Below, piece after piece: positions 12,560 through 23,279 of a stretch of DNA of 64,000 bases. The notes below the pieces were generated by a model that was not told the DNA's origin, ran no database searches, and saw nothing but the letters and a program-made list of their open reading frames with translations. The DNA comes from Pyrrhosoma nymphula (lineage: Eukaryota; Arthropoda; Insecta; Odonata; Coenagrionidae). Positions within the stretch are counted from its first letter, which is position 1. Each line of letters opens with the position of its first letter. A program made the translations under genes and the position numbers. Location: positions 183,280,386-183,344,385 of the forward strand of contig OY754327.1 in the NCBI GenBank assembly GCA_963573305.1, in the 5' to 3' direction.

Positions 12560-13215
12560 TCTACCCACAAAAAATAAAGAAACTTTCAAATTAGTGGGAA
12601 AAAAGACAATGCAGAAAAGGGCTAGAAGAACATATGAATCCTTCACTGAGGAAGAAAAAGGAATTTCGGCCGTAGTTTGGATGATAATAACGTGGTATAT
12701 ACGCTATATCTAACGAACATGGAGTGAAACCTGTTCAATCTGCAAAAAGATACAGTCGTAAGGAAAAGAACAAAAATACAGGTTACCCAGCCTAATATAA
12801 TACACAGGTATATAGGAGGAGTCGATCTCCTAGACAATAATATCTCGATTTATCGCATTGGCATTCGAGGAAATAAGTGGTACATGCCGATTGTATTTGT
12901 GGTTGATTGATGTATGTATGGCTAATGCATGGGTCTTAGCAAAGTCCAAGGGGCTAAGTGCATTGGATCAGCTGAGATTTCAGTGACAATGCGTCCAGGC
13001 ACTCCTCAGGAAGTACGGCCAGTCTGGATTTAGTACCGGACCCATGCGATACGAAGATCGGGCTACTAAGCCTATAAGAACATCCCATGGTGGGTACATT
13101 ATTTCTGCCAGTAATCCTCGCCGTACATGTGTGCACTGCAGAAAAAATAAAACCCCCATAACCTGTAAAAAAATGTGATGCACCAATGCACACTCATTAT
13201 TTTGAAGACTTCCAC
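12560..13215 (+). pseudogene. piggyBac transposase, C-terminal part
   Basis: Reading resumes as GKKTMQKRARRTYESFTEEEKG, then in shifting frames a VDLLDNN-type block (IGGVDLLDNNISIYRI) and RGNKWYMPIVFV, and finally CMANAWVLAKSKGLSALDQL. These match the end of the catalytic domain in piggyBac proteins. The terminal segment has a Cys-rich pattern (RRTCVHCRKNKTPITC), like the zinc-binding tail that reads the element ends. At least three frame changes show it is a decayed copy. It belongs to the same transposase as 9346-9829. Confidence 0.82.
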
Positions 13216-13464
13216 CAGAAATAAAATTACTGGCATTATAGCATTTGTAGTTTTTGTAAAATTGTAGCATGTTTCCTGAAGTTTTATTTATGAAACATTT
13301 TATTTTGTTTTGATTTTTTACTTATGTGTATCACTAAGTATTTGTTTCTTTTTGCATATATGTATAGCTTTTTGAATGTTGTAAATAATCTTTTACTTCA
13401 AATTGCAATTGGTGAATGTGGATCAGGTCTGATTTTGTTTAACTTTTGTACTAAATATATCAAT

Positions 13465-13935
13465 CGCCATTGTATTGTCTATGAATACCTAAAATTTCAT
13501 AGCTCTAGATTGCTAAATAAGAAAGTAAATCGTGGTTCTTTGTGTCTATGCACGAGATACGCTCAAATACGAAGTTTTGAGCCATGTCTGGATCGACAAT
13601 TTTTTCGAAGTCGAACTGAGGACTGTAGACTAAGTCCAACCATGTTATCAATTACCATTGTATTGTTACCATTGTATTGTCTATGATTACCTAAAATTTC
13701 ATAGCTCTACATCGCTAAATAAGAAAGTAAATCGTGGTTCTTTGTACCCACAAACGCGATGCGCTCAAGTACAAAGTTTTGAGCCATAGCTGGATTGACA
13801 ATTTTTTTGGAGTGGAACTGAGGATCGTAGAATTAAAGTCCTACCATGTTATCAATTACCATTGTATTGCCTATGAACACCTAAACTTTCATAGCTCTAA
13901 ATCGCTAAATAAGAAATTAAATCATGGCTCTTGGT
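13465..13935 (+). repeat. Tandem repeat, ~190-202 bp unit, about 2.4 copies
   Basis: The string TGTATTGTCTATGA begins units at 13471 and 13673, and a close variant begins one at 13863. Each unit continues with TTTCATAGCTCTA, CTAAATAAGAAA and a conserved TTTTGAGCCAT segment. The spacing is 202 and 190 bp. No coding function is visible; it may be a short satellite-type array. Confidence 0.75.
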
Positions 13936-14329
13936 ACCTATGTTCAGCATTTATTTGCACGCAAAATGTGAATTCCCGCCGCGACGGAAACTCAAGATGG
14001 CAGATTACATTGGACAAGTGCGTGTCATGACCAATTCTTAATGGACCTTGGGCAGCGAGTTTAGCAGGTGGGCACCAAAAAGCTTGGAGTGGAGCTTGGG
14101 TGGAGCTTGGGCGCTCGTGAGTTTTAACCAAAGGGAATTGCTTACATTATGGAAATGCTGCCAACAGTTAGAAGAGTGCCGGAGAGAAGAATGCACTATC
14201 ATTCACGCATGTCACACGTTTGATGCATCACATTCATCAACGCTGATTTTCTAGGTGTCTGAATCTGCAAAAAGAGATTTGCTGATGCAGTTTTTCGCCA
14301 TGGTTCGTAAAAACGATTTCCATTTTTTC
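13936..14329. other. Unassigned region
   Basis: Contains a short duplication GGAGCTTGGGTGGAGCTTGGG near 14090-14110 but no gene or recognisable element. Confidence 0.4.
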
Positions 14330-14498
14330 CTGGGGACCGGGGCCGAAGTTCGTAACATCATAAATTTAGTATTTTCGAAACTTCATATTATCGAACAGTG
14401 CCATGTATTTAGTATAGGCTTTTGGTCGGGACCGACAGTTTTGCTTCATATAATCGAAACTTCGTATTATCGTGCTTCGTATCATCGAGTTTCTACTG
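14330..14498. repeat. Single Tigger/pogo-like terminal segment
   Basis: The reverse complement starts next to TA with CAGTAGAAACTCGATGATA, followed by repeated 'cgaa.ttcgtattatcg' motifs. This matches the style of pogo/Tigger ends. The partner end was not found, so it is probably a truncated copy. Confidence 0.5.
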
Positions 14499-14677
14499 TA
14501 CATACACAGGTACAAGGAAAGTTCTGCAAAGTAAGGCCCAAAAGAGGATTATGACATAGATACACATTCACTTGGACAGACCTCAAATTACATTCAGAAT
14601 TCACAAAGCACAAGATGATGGCCTCAATGAAGGAGGGTGGTTGCAAGTACGGATCTGCACTACATTAACTTGCTCAC

Positions 14678-14979
14678 CTTGATGATGTGCTCAATCTTGT
14701 CCAGAGGGATGCGCTCTGCCCAGTCGAACCACAGGTCTTTCATCAATGTGATGCAATATGTGCGCTCCTTGTTGTGAAAAACCACTGGAGGCAGTTGTGC
14801 TTCCAGCTGGTCTGCAGGTGGGGGCAACGATGACGCTTCGACCAAAAACTTATCAATGGAGTTGTGAGTTGAAGAAGAAGAATTAGAGAGCAGTAGCCGA
14901 GAAGAGAGGTCATCAACAGACACCGATGCACTCCAGGACATTGCTTCCTTAATACCAGAGCAGCGAAGCCTCTCGTTCC
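14678..14979 (-). CDS. Exon 2 of secreted leucine-rich-repeat gene
   Basis: This 302-bp block is open throughout on the minus strand. It is bordered by a good acceptor (TTTCTTTTCCAG at its start) and donor (AAG|GTGAGC at its end). Its first two bases complete the split Gly codon of the exon at 23280-23982, giving VDISGNERLRCSG across the junction. The pattern LxLxxN...LxC suggests the end of the repeat region or an LRR C-terminal cap. Then come a Ser-rich stretch and ERTYCITLMKDLWFDWAERI, which I do not recognise. The exon ends in phase 0 and the gene must continue towards lower coordinates, but no further exon was found before the piggyBac element. Confidence 0.72.
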
Positions 14980-15077
14980 CTGGAAAAGAAATCATTGAGA
15001 TAAAGTGAGAGGGGCCCTTTTACCAGATGAGTACATTTGAAGCCACAGTCCATAAGATACTCTCTTCACAATTAAAC

Positions 15078-15600
15078 AATAATAATTATTATTATTTTTA
15101 TTGGTCATAGAGGATAAGTATTTACATATATAGGAACCGTCAAAATATAAAGGAAAAAATATTCACATGTGAAAGAAGTAACTATAAAATTACAGAAAAA
15201 ATAACATCAATTCATGAATTTAAATATTCATCCATAGAATAGAAACATTTACCCAATAGGTACTGCTTTAAATTAGCTTTGAACTTTCCTGGTGCCTTCT
15301 CATTTTTCAAAGATTTAGGTAATTTATTGAAAATCCTGCTACTCATAGTGATGGGGCCAGTACTGAAGATAGAGAGGTGTTATGTTGTCTCACTGAACAG
15401 TCATCTCTGCTTCTAGTAAGGTAGTCGTGAAAGTCATGATTCTGAATAAGGGTCAACTTAGCTTCATATTCTCTGATTAACATCACTGCACAGAAAACAT
15501 ATATAGGAGGCAGAGGAAGGATCTGTAATTGTTTAAACAAATTACGACAGCTGGCTTGTGTCCTGGCATTGCAAATAATTGTAACGCCTCTCATCACAAG
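15078..15600 (-). mobile_element. 5'-truncated CR1/L2-like LINE 3' end in LRR-gene intron
   Basis: On the minus strand the segment encodes a degenerate C-terminus: KQLQILPLPPIYVFC, LIQNHDFHDYLTRS, then IFNKLPKSLKNEK and FKANLKQYLLGKCFYSMDEY followed by a stop. The copy ends with an ATT/AAT-rich tail near 15078-15100. It is in the same family style as 6868-7422. Its orientation matches the host gene. Confidence 0.72.
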
Positions 15601-15777
15601 AGAATCTCGAACTTACGAAGTAAACAGGACCAAAAAAATCACTACTTAGCTATGCTACCAACAAGCAGGAATTTTTTTATAAAATCGGGATAATGGCCTG
15701 CTCTTCTTGTTGTTCGAACATATGGGGAAATCCGCCTAACTTGAGCTACCTATGTTACACCGATTTATATTTGACTA

Positions 15778-16030
15778 ATCCATAAATTTCAAGATGAGAA
15801 CATATGTAATTAAAAATTGTGTATTTTTAAAAGCATGCAACAATTTACAAAGTTTTTCATTGCTTATCAACTGAATTATGGTGCATTATACCAGAAAAAT
15901 TCCCTTATTTGTCAATAATAAAATTGTTACTGGGAAGAAATTAAAAAATATTTTCACTACATATAAATTTTTCAGCGTTTCAATAACAGATTTGCATTTT
16001 TCTGTAATAATATTTCACAGTTCCTGGTAT
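15778..16030 (+). repeat. Dispersed ~250-bp repeat, copy 1
   Basis: Shares long blocks with 25795-26025, for example GCAACAATTTACAAAGTTTT, GAATTATGGTGCATTATACC and TTGTTACTGGGAAGAAAT, in the same orientation and spacing. Both end at TCTGTAATAATATTT. No coding content is visible; the family is unidentified. Confidence 0.7.
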
Positions 16031-16719
16031 TCTTTGCATCTACTTTAATTAATGTGCCTCAAAAAATGGAGGTACATATTCGAGTTAGAATTATCATTTC
16101 TGCATTTGCATCAATTGCAAAATCTTTCGGTTTTATCGCCCTACATTTTTCAGCATTAATATTTTTACATTGTTAATGAATGAGTAGTGCATTAGACATT
16201 CAAAAAAAGAATTTGAAACCTTTTAAAGAAGTTTGCCTCAATATTGAATCATTATTTATGGCTAATTTTTGAAATATCTCAATATATATGCGTAACTGGG
16301 AATTAATATTTAATTTTTCGCAGGTAAAGTCACATAATACGTAAAAATGATGTATTAACTAAAGTAATTGTTAGTGTTTGTACTACTGCACATTCCTGAA
16401 AAGTGCTAAGTGTAGGTATAAAATATTAGTGCAACTGTCAATCACACAAAATTTTATAAAAGATCTGTACAAATAAATTAATTAGACAAATTCGAATTTC
16501 TGGAAATTAGTTAGATTAAATCTACAAAAATCAATGTAAATAATCATTTTCCATATATTTTACACCAATTTTAAGGCCCATTTGAACTAATTAATTGATT
16601 GGATTGAGTTAAAACCCTGTGATAGGTAACCGTGCGGTAAAAAATTGCATGAACACGTAAAATTAATTTTTTTTTTCTTTTTCTAACTATTCTAATTGTA
16701 TAGAAAACTACATAATATA
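16031..16719. other. Unassigned AT-rich intronic DNA
   Basis: No coding frame, element border or RNA gene recognised. Confidence 0.5.
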
Positions 16720-16967
16720 CAGGGTGTTTCAGAGGGAAATGTACATATTTCAGGATAAAGTAGGGAAGACTTTAAAGAAGAATTTAAATTCAAGTAATGT
16801 ACCAAATACACAACCTCAATGGCCAGTGTACAAGTGGTAGAAATAATTCCAAAAGCGTTGAAGAAATATAAATGCATGGTTGATGCAACATAGCTTTCAA
16901 CGTCTATTTTTATCTCACTAATGGTAAATTGGCTCAATTTCTGTGAATGAGCTGAGAAATTCATCAA
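16720..16967 (+). repeat. Solitary mariner-like terminal segment
   Basis: Begins TACAGGGTGTTTCAGAGGG, the same terminus (CAGGGTGTTTCAG) that starts the long-TIR mariner at 33255. The rest differs from that element and no partner terminus was found, so it is probably the end of a related family. Confidence 0.5.
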
Positions 16968-17202
16968 AGGACGACCAGTGCACGACTCGAACTTTGTTCA
17001 CCGGACAACCGAAGTAGCTTACTCCTCGAGGCGGAGACTGCGCATGACCAGGCAGCCCAAGGTGGCTTTGGCTGGCCTTCTCCGACAATAAGTCCATCAC
17101 AGTGAAATTATGAAAATTTTACCTGTGATTGAAAGGAAAGGGCAAAAACTCCAATTCCCTAAGTCGACTCCTTGTCCCGGACCTTTTCCAGATGAATTTT
17201 TC

Positions 17203-17897
17203 TGAAGCTGGGTTTACACGTCGAAGTTGACTGCTATGACAGTCGACTGTTAAGCTCAACTCGCACGTGTGAACACGAACAGCGATGCGAGTAAGAGTTG
17301 ATAGAGGACTAGGTCAAACGAGATTGACCCTTTATTCGAGCTATCAGCGAAGTAGAATCTTTTCTATTTTGGACGCAGTGAATGCACGTGTATCGCAACC
17401 ATCGCAAGCAAAAACATGGCAGAGACCGGTAATTACAAAAAGCTCGTAAGGATAACGTTGTCAGAGGGAGAAACATTTAAATTTATTGAGAGGTACAGAC
17501 ACCATGAATGCCTCTGGAATGTGAGGTCGGACTCGTACAAAAATATCAGTGCGAGGAACGCAGCCATTTCATATATGGCCCGGGAGTTTGGCCTCACGAA
17601 CGAGGAGGTGAGGAAGAAAATGGCCAGCATCCACTCCACATATTTACAAGAGATGAAGAAAGTGGCGCAAAGTTTCTTAATTTCATGATGCATCACTAAA
17701 TTAAGTAACTCCCTTCGCCTCTGCTGAATCAAAGCCGCCATTTTCACTATTATCCACTGTGAGCGTACATAATGCACTTAGCGAGAGTTTGAGTTCGCTA
17801 AAGGGACTCTTGGGACACCTGTGTTGATGATAGTAGTGATATATCGTGATCAAGCGACTCTCATGGCAGTCAACTTCGACGTGCAAACCCAGCTTCA
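17203..17897 (+). mobile_element. Small DNA transposon with TIRs carrying a MADF gene
   Basis: Ends are ~47-bp inverted repeats starting TGAAGCTGGGTTT and continuing with ACACGTCGAAGTTGACTGC on the left and GCACGTCGAAGTTGACTGC on the right (read in reverse complement), with only a few differences. The 695-bp body holds a single short gene of MADF type and no transposase. MADF/Myb-like partner proteins are known from PIF/Harbinger-type elements, so this is probably a non-autonomous derivative of such a family. The flanks show no clear target duplication. Confidence 0.72.
17416..17688 (+). CDS. MADF-domain protein of a transposon
   Basis: The 90-residue product starts at the ATG after CAAGCAAAAAC. 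Residues ~20-82 fit the MADF (Myb/SANT-like in Adf-1) pattern: FIERYRHHECLWNVRSDSY, then RNAAISYMAREFGLTNEEV and KKMASIHSTYLQEMKK. Three helices with the conserved LW and the R..A core are visible. MADF proteins bind DNA; in Harbinger-like transposons a similar protein helps the transposase reach the nucleus and the element ends. The frame stops soon after the domain at a TGA, so the C-terminal (BESS-like) region is missing and the product may be truncated. It lies centrally between inverted repeats. Confidence 0.7.
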   Translation: MAETGNYKKLVRITLSEGETFKFIERYRHHECLWNVRSDSYKNISARNAAISYMAREFGLTNEEVRKKMASIHSTYLQEMKKVAQSFLIS

Positions 17898-17939
17898 TAC
17901 ATGGCCGTCTGAGCGATCTCGCACCACGAGCGTTCGATA

Positions 17940-19610
17940 CGGAATTCCATATGCCCAATGCACCTTCTTCAGCTCCCTTTATCCTCTTTACATTCTTATC
18001 CTTGAGGACCCCGTCATCAGCCCCCTCCTATTACTCAACGCTTCCTTCACGAGCATTATTCTCATCATGATGTTTTTGTTACAAAGACCAATTTCCTCTC
18101 ATGTACTCCCCAGGTCATTACATTTCTCTACTTGCTCCAGTTTGTGCCCTCCTACTCTCATTACCAGCCCCAGTTTCTTTGTCCTAGAGAATCTCAGGAC
18201 TTTTGTTTTCTTATGATTTATCTTCATTCCGTATTTCCCACACTGCTTTTTCAATGTATCTCCTAGAGCTTGCAATCCCTTCAATGATAGACTAACCAAT
18301 GCCTGGTCGTCCACGAATCTGACCGGCACTATCACCTGGCCTCCTACTTTGATTCCTACACCAAGCTCTTCTCATGCCTCTCTTACCATTTCTTTGGCAT
18401 ATATGTTAAAAAGCTAAGGTGACAATGGGCACCCTTGCCACGTCAGTCACCCTCACTGGGCCATATTTAAGTCTCAGATGAGTCTTCGGAATCTTGCCAA
18501 TCTATCCCCATTTTTCCGAGTGTCTGCATTAGTTTTTCCAAATTGACTCGGCCAAACACCTTTTCAAAATCCCCAAAAGCAAATAAATCCTGATTATACT
18601 CCGTTTCTTTTATTAAGTGTTCTCAGCACCGCATCCCGAGTTGCCCTCCCTTTCCTGAATCCAAACTGTACAAATTTTCCCAATAGTAATACACTCCACT
18701 CTCCAACCTTACATTAATTATTCTCAGCTAAACTTTTGCCGCATGAGAAATTAAAGTAATTGTTCCCTACTCTTCATATTCCGATGCTTTATTCTTCTTT
18801 GGGATAGGTATTAAGACCGCTTTCCTAAAATCCTCTGGGATTTTCCTCGTAGATATTAAAAATAATTTTAAAAAAGGATCATTTTCCCTTTGTGCCTAAA
18901 TTCTTCAGTTACTCTGAAGGTATGCTATCCACTTACATGTCATTTATTCCCTTCATCTTTCGTAGTGCCCCTTATATTTCACTCTCAAGTATCTCCAGCA
19001 TGAGGTTATCCTTATCTATTGTTCCCTCAATCCAGGTTCAAAGGTCTGTTATCACTGTCATATAGCGCCTCCACGTGTTCTCTCCACCTAGCCTGAATAT
19101 CCTGTTTGATTAATATCTTCCCTGTTTCGGCATTGTTTGTCCTCTCTACTACCTGATAGAAATTTCTCTTTAGCGTATAGTGCACCCACTTCTCACTCTT
19201 CCTGCAGCTTTTTCATTTCCTCACATTCTCCTTTCCAACAGTTTTCCTTCGGGAGATTGATACTCATCAAATTTATTATAAAATTTCTTGTACTTTATCC
19301 TGCCTAGGTCGGTGTTGAAGTTTTTTCACATCCTTCTCTCCTCCATTTTCTTAATCATTTCTTCTGTAACCCACTGCTTCTTTGCCCTCCTCATTCCCTA
19401 GGATCATACTGCTTTCTCTGCCACTCTAGCTAAACCTGTTTTCATAATCTCCCATCGATTGTTTACCCTTTGCTTTTGCTTAACCTACGTCCTTTTCCAC
19501 TAGCTCCAGGTATTCCTTCCTTTTCCACCCTTTCACCATTCACATGAAACCACTCTCCACCTGGATGAATCCTTCATTCCCTTCTTATTGCCCTTATTCT
19601 TATTTTAAGG
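17940..19610 (-). mobile_element. Decayed RTE-like LINE fragment
   Basis: The minus strand gives broken reverse transcriptase sequence similar to the element at 26389-29766: FRKGRATRDAVLRTL, then VRFVDDQALVSLSLKGLQAL (FVDD in place of FADD), KYGMKINHKKTKVLRFSRTK and KLEQVEK..DLGST. Further downstream come LVKEALSNRRGLMTGS-type remnants to about 17940, next to the MADF element. Every few hundred bases the frame breaks, so this copy is old and inactive. Confidence 0.72.
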
Positions 19611-19789
19611 CACTTTAAAACTTTGTGAGAACGGATGCGTGGTGGCTTTTTAAAACTGCTACTCTTTCTAAGTCTAACTTGCCAGTTACAAAATTGTCAT
19701 CATAAAACAAAAGCACACATTTTACTGATAAAAGTGCACGCAATGCCATTCATCAATGAATTTACATTCCACATGCAAGAGAACTTCTT

Positions 19790-22485
19790 AGATAAGATAA
19801 GATAATATTTTTATTACTGCTGGTTACATTCAGTAACATAGTAATCGTCAATTTGAATATACAGACAAAAATCAAATACAAATATAATAAAAAAACATAG
19901 AACACAATATAAACAAAATGAGGTGAGAAGGAAATTTAATTACCTAGGCCTCCTCACAGCAGGTGCATTGATTATTAAAGAAATCACAGACACTATAAAA
20001 TGCTCTGCTTAAAAGGTACTTTTTAAGTTCTAATTTAAACTTAGGCATGGAGCATATTGCCTTTATGTTTAAAGGTAAATTATTAAAAATTATAGATGCT
20101 GCATGGTGAGGTCCTTTTAGGGACAGTGAGAGATGATGGCTATAAATATGGATATCATGTGTACTGCGAGTATGGTATGAGTGGAAACTACGATTATCAG
20201 GGAAGAGATGTGGATTTTGTTTGACAAAAATAGCACAACGTAGGATATATAGTGAAGGTAGGGTTAAGATGTTGTGCTTCTGAAAAAGGAGGCGACCGGG
20301 GGTGCAATATGGTAGCTGTAGCATTGCCTTCAAAGCTTGCTTTTGAAGGGAGAAGACAGTTTTACTAAAGCTGTCATGACCCCAGAATATTACTCCATAA
20401 GTCAGGAAGGATTGAATTTTTGCATGGAATAGCAACATCAAGATATTAAGAGAAATAATGGGAGCCAGTCTTCTAATCATGAAGATCCCTATTGTTAGGT
20501 TACTTGCAATTCTCTTTATATGAATGTGCCAGCTCAGGTCTTCACTAACGGAAAGACCTAGAAATCTCGTATTTGATGACCGCACAATATGGCTCTCGTT
20601 AATCTTTAGTAGAAGGCTCGTGCTTGGAGGAGCCCTTTTTAAGTGAAATTGTAGATATACTGTTTTCTGAATGTTTAGGTGTAGCTTATTTGTGAGGCAC
20701 CACTAGGACATACTATTAATAGATGTTTTAGCTGCAGTACTCAATAAGGATGTGTCATTTGATGTGATTAAACAGGTTGAGTCGTCGGCGTATAATATGG
20801 GTTGGCTGCAAGAAATGGAGTCTGTCAGATCATTTATAAAAATAATAAATAACAAAGGTCCTAATATGGATCCTTGGGGTACACCCTGAAGAACTTTCTG
20901 GGATTTAGAAAAGACAAGAATAGGGCCATTAGGGGTATGGTCAGTGTATTTGACCACTTGTTGTCGATTTATACAGAAAGATCTGATCCACCGGAGGGGA
21001 TTGCCAACTATCCCAAGTGTTTGTAGCTTATTAAAGAGCAGATCGTGATTAATGGTGTCAAAGGCTTTACTGAAGTCATAAAATATACCCAGGGTTTGTT
21101 TTTTGGAATCTAGGGCATCATAGATATTGTTCAGTAGTTGGAAAGAAGCAGATTTTTTGGATCTATTATTGCAAAACCCATGCTGAGATTATGGATAAGG
21201 CGGTGTGACTCTACAAAATTAGTAAGGCGGTTGTAAAACAACTTTTCGAAGACCTTTGAAAAACTCGGGAGGATAGAGATTGGACGATAGTTGCTAGAGT
21301 TAGATAATGGGCCTTTTTTATGAATGGGATGCACACAAGCTGTTTTAAGATATTCAGGGAACTTACCTTCAGAAAAGGATGTATTTATGATCTCTGCTAA
21401 TGGAGAGGAGATAAGCCCCTTTACAGCCTTAATAATGGGAATGGGGATTTCATCTAAGCCAGCTGTCCATTTGTTTTTGAGTGTGGAGATAACCTGTTGG
21501 ACTTCCAGAGGATTAGTGGGGAACAGAAAAAAGGATCTAGATGATGGAAGAAAGGAGGAATTAGAGAAGTGGTTTGTCGATGGGAGAACATCAGATTGAT
21601 ATTTGACAAAATTGAAGGTTGAAGTTATTGGCTATTTCTACAGGGTTTGCAGAGGTAGTATTATTAAAAATAATTTTTTGTTGCTTAGGTATTTTTCCTG
21701 CATTTGTGTTATTCTTAATTATTTTCCATGCAGCTTTAGATATGTTTGAGGATAGACATATGTTCGTCTCATTTGATCATTTACGGTATCTATGAACACG
21801 TTTTTTTAAATCCTTGAGGCACAATTTGTAGTAGTTGAGAAGACTTGGGTCTTCAAATTTACATAAGGAGTGGAATTCACGTAGGTATTGGCTAGGGGTC
21901 AGTAGAACATCTGAATAGAATTTTCTTTTTCTGCTCACAGCCCGTAGTCTAACTTGTTTTTTTGGAAAAGAGGCATTGAAGTGCATCAAGAAAGTGTTGC
22001 TGAAAGTGTTAAATTTTCCATCTGTGCCATTTGATGTGTCCACATCGTCCCAGGTTTCCTGGGAAAGTGAATGAATTAAAGAAAGAATAGATTCACTATT
22101 AAAACTTCTCCTTACAGTATGTCGAGGAGTATTCTCCAAGACCATATTTTGAACCATCAAAGAAAGGCATAGTGCTAAATGATCAGAAAAACCAGTAGCT
22201 ATTGTGTCACAGAGCAAGTTAGTAGGGTGGATATCTGATATTGCCAGATCGATGATTGTTGAAGAAGTAGGGGTAATTCTAGTAGGCTTATTATTAAGGA
22301 TTTGAAGGCCGTGACATTGTAACATATTGCATAAATTGAATTTACTATTAGATTCTTTCAAGAGATCTACATTAAGATCGCCACACATAATGATACTATC
22401 TATGTTTTTAGAAGATAAGAGAGAGACAATATCGTTTACCGCAGACAGGAATACGTTGAAATCACCGTTAGGAGATCTTCAATGA
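19790..22485 (-). mobile_element. CR1/L2-like LINE, 5'-truncated, in LRR-gene intron
   Basis: Minus-strand pieces occur in the LINE order. Endonuclease: RSPNGDFNVFL, then MCGDLNVDLLKE and ATGFSDHLALCLSL (22.0-22.48 kb). RT: HPIHKKGPLSNSSNYRPIS, VLQGVPQGSILGPLLF and the catalytic ILYADDST (20.7-21.33 kb). The C-terminal part follows at 19944-20585. The 3' tail is a short TTATC repeat near 19795-19815. The N-terminus of the endonuclease is missing at 22485 and the frame is broken several times. Its 3' style matches the copies at 6868 and 15078. Confidence 0.85.
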
Positions 22486-22622
22486 GATACATGGAGCAAA
22501 CAGTGCATGATAAGGAAACGAAGAAATATGTAGAGGTGAAGACGTTATATCTGATACAATCTGAGTGAAAAGCTGCCTCAAACCAACACTAGGGAGGATG
22601 ACTTGCAATGATGATGATGAAA
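22486..22622 (+). repeat. Possible LINE 3' end with (TGA)n tail
   Basis: Ends AATGATGATGATGAAAAAG, a microsatellite tail style seen in RTE-like elements, preceded by a short open stretch ending in WKAASNQH-like sequence after one base change. Too short for a firm call. Confidence 0.35.
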
Positions 22623-23279
22623 AAGGCACAATTGTGATTTAACAAGAAGCAATTAGTTTCTACAGAAGTTTCCTTAGCATTTCAAAACCTAATATTCCCA
22701 TATACTATAAGTGTGAAATAAAGGCACTCAATGGATCCGAATGCACATTTCTTTTAACTGTCCCGAATTATATGGATGTTATTATGATTTGAGAGCTGCT
22801 AGCAAGTACTTACCTTGACACAATATGAGGAGAGAGCAATATTCCATCTTACACAGTAAAAGTGTAAAGAATAACACACCTAAGAGTTTATTTTGGGGGC
22901 ATTATTAATTGCCTAACACCAAATAAGATTCAAAGAACTGCGGAACTGCCCGTGCAGTAACTTTAACGGAGTCACCCACTGGTAGTCACACAATTGTATG
23001 ACCAAATAAGAGCTCCAGTGCCTTAATCACACAAGGTACAAAAAACCCAAACCCAGGGTACAACAAATACACTAACAGACGAAAATGGAAATTCTCACCT
23101 AATTAAAAGAATCAGATTTTGACTTGGGAAAGCAAATGTCCATAAATTTTTTTTGCTCAGGATTTCCAGACCTGAGTAGCAACCCTGAGAAAAGAACTTC
23201 CCAAACGTTTCAATGCAGACATTCTCCATAAAAACACAGAGTTATCTCAAGGATATCAACAGCCACTAGCAAAACTCAC
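22623..23279. other. Intron of LRR gene, nothing further identified
   Basis: Contains a good minus-strand donor-like site at 22816 (TCAAG|GTAAGT), but including a short exon here would break the exon 1-exon 2 frame. Confidence 0.5.

Larger units (their letters stand above)
9830..12560 (+). mobile_element. R1-like non-LTR retrotransposon inserted in piggyBac
   Basis: An ORF2 remnant occupies most of the insert and lacks the N-terminal endonuclease, so the copy is 5'-truncated. The RT boxes and C-terminal zinc knuckle resemble the R1/I group. The 3' UTR contains an imperfect ~182-bp duplication. Left and right borders are set by where piggyBac protein sequence stops (VVVVEN, near 9829) and resumes (near 12560), so they are good to a few tens of bases. 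About 40-50 transposase codons are unaccounted for, suggesting a small target deletion. Confidence 0.75.
8235..13215 (+). mobile_element. piggyBac-family transposon with nested insertions
   Basis: The left end is TTAA followed by CCCATTCAGGACC, fitting the TTAA target and CCC-start termini of piggyBac elements. A small hairpin, GGGCATTTTGATGCCC, sits just inside and recurs inverted at 8596-8611. Transposase pieces are found at 9346-9829 and 12560-13215. Two non-LTR fragments (8955-9341 and about 9830-12560) interrupt it. A clean right terminus was not found before 13.3 kb, so the element is decayed at that end. Confidence 0.78.

Noticed and set aside
13465..13935. CRISPR-like array
   Set aside because: Units are ~200 bp, diverged, without short repeats and unique spacers; the genome is eukaryotic.
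22817..22850. A short minus-strand exon (ATGGAATATTGC..., 34 bp) with a strong GTAAGT donor between the LRR exons
   Set aside because: Including it shifts the frame and destroys the clean DISGNERLRCSG junction between the two good exons; the acceptor is also weak.
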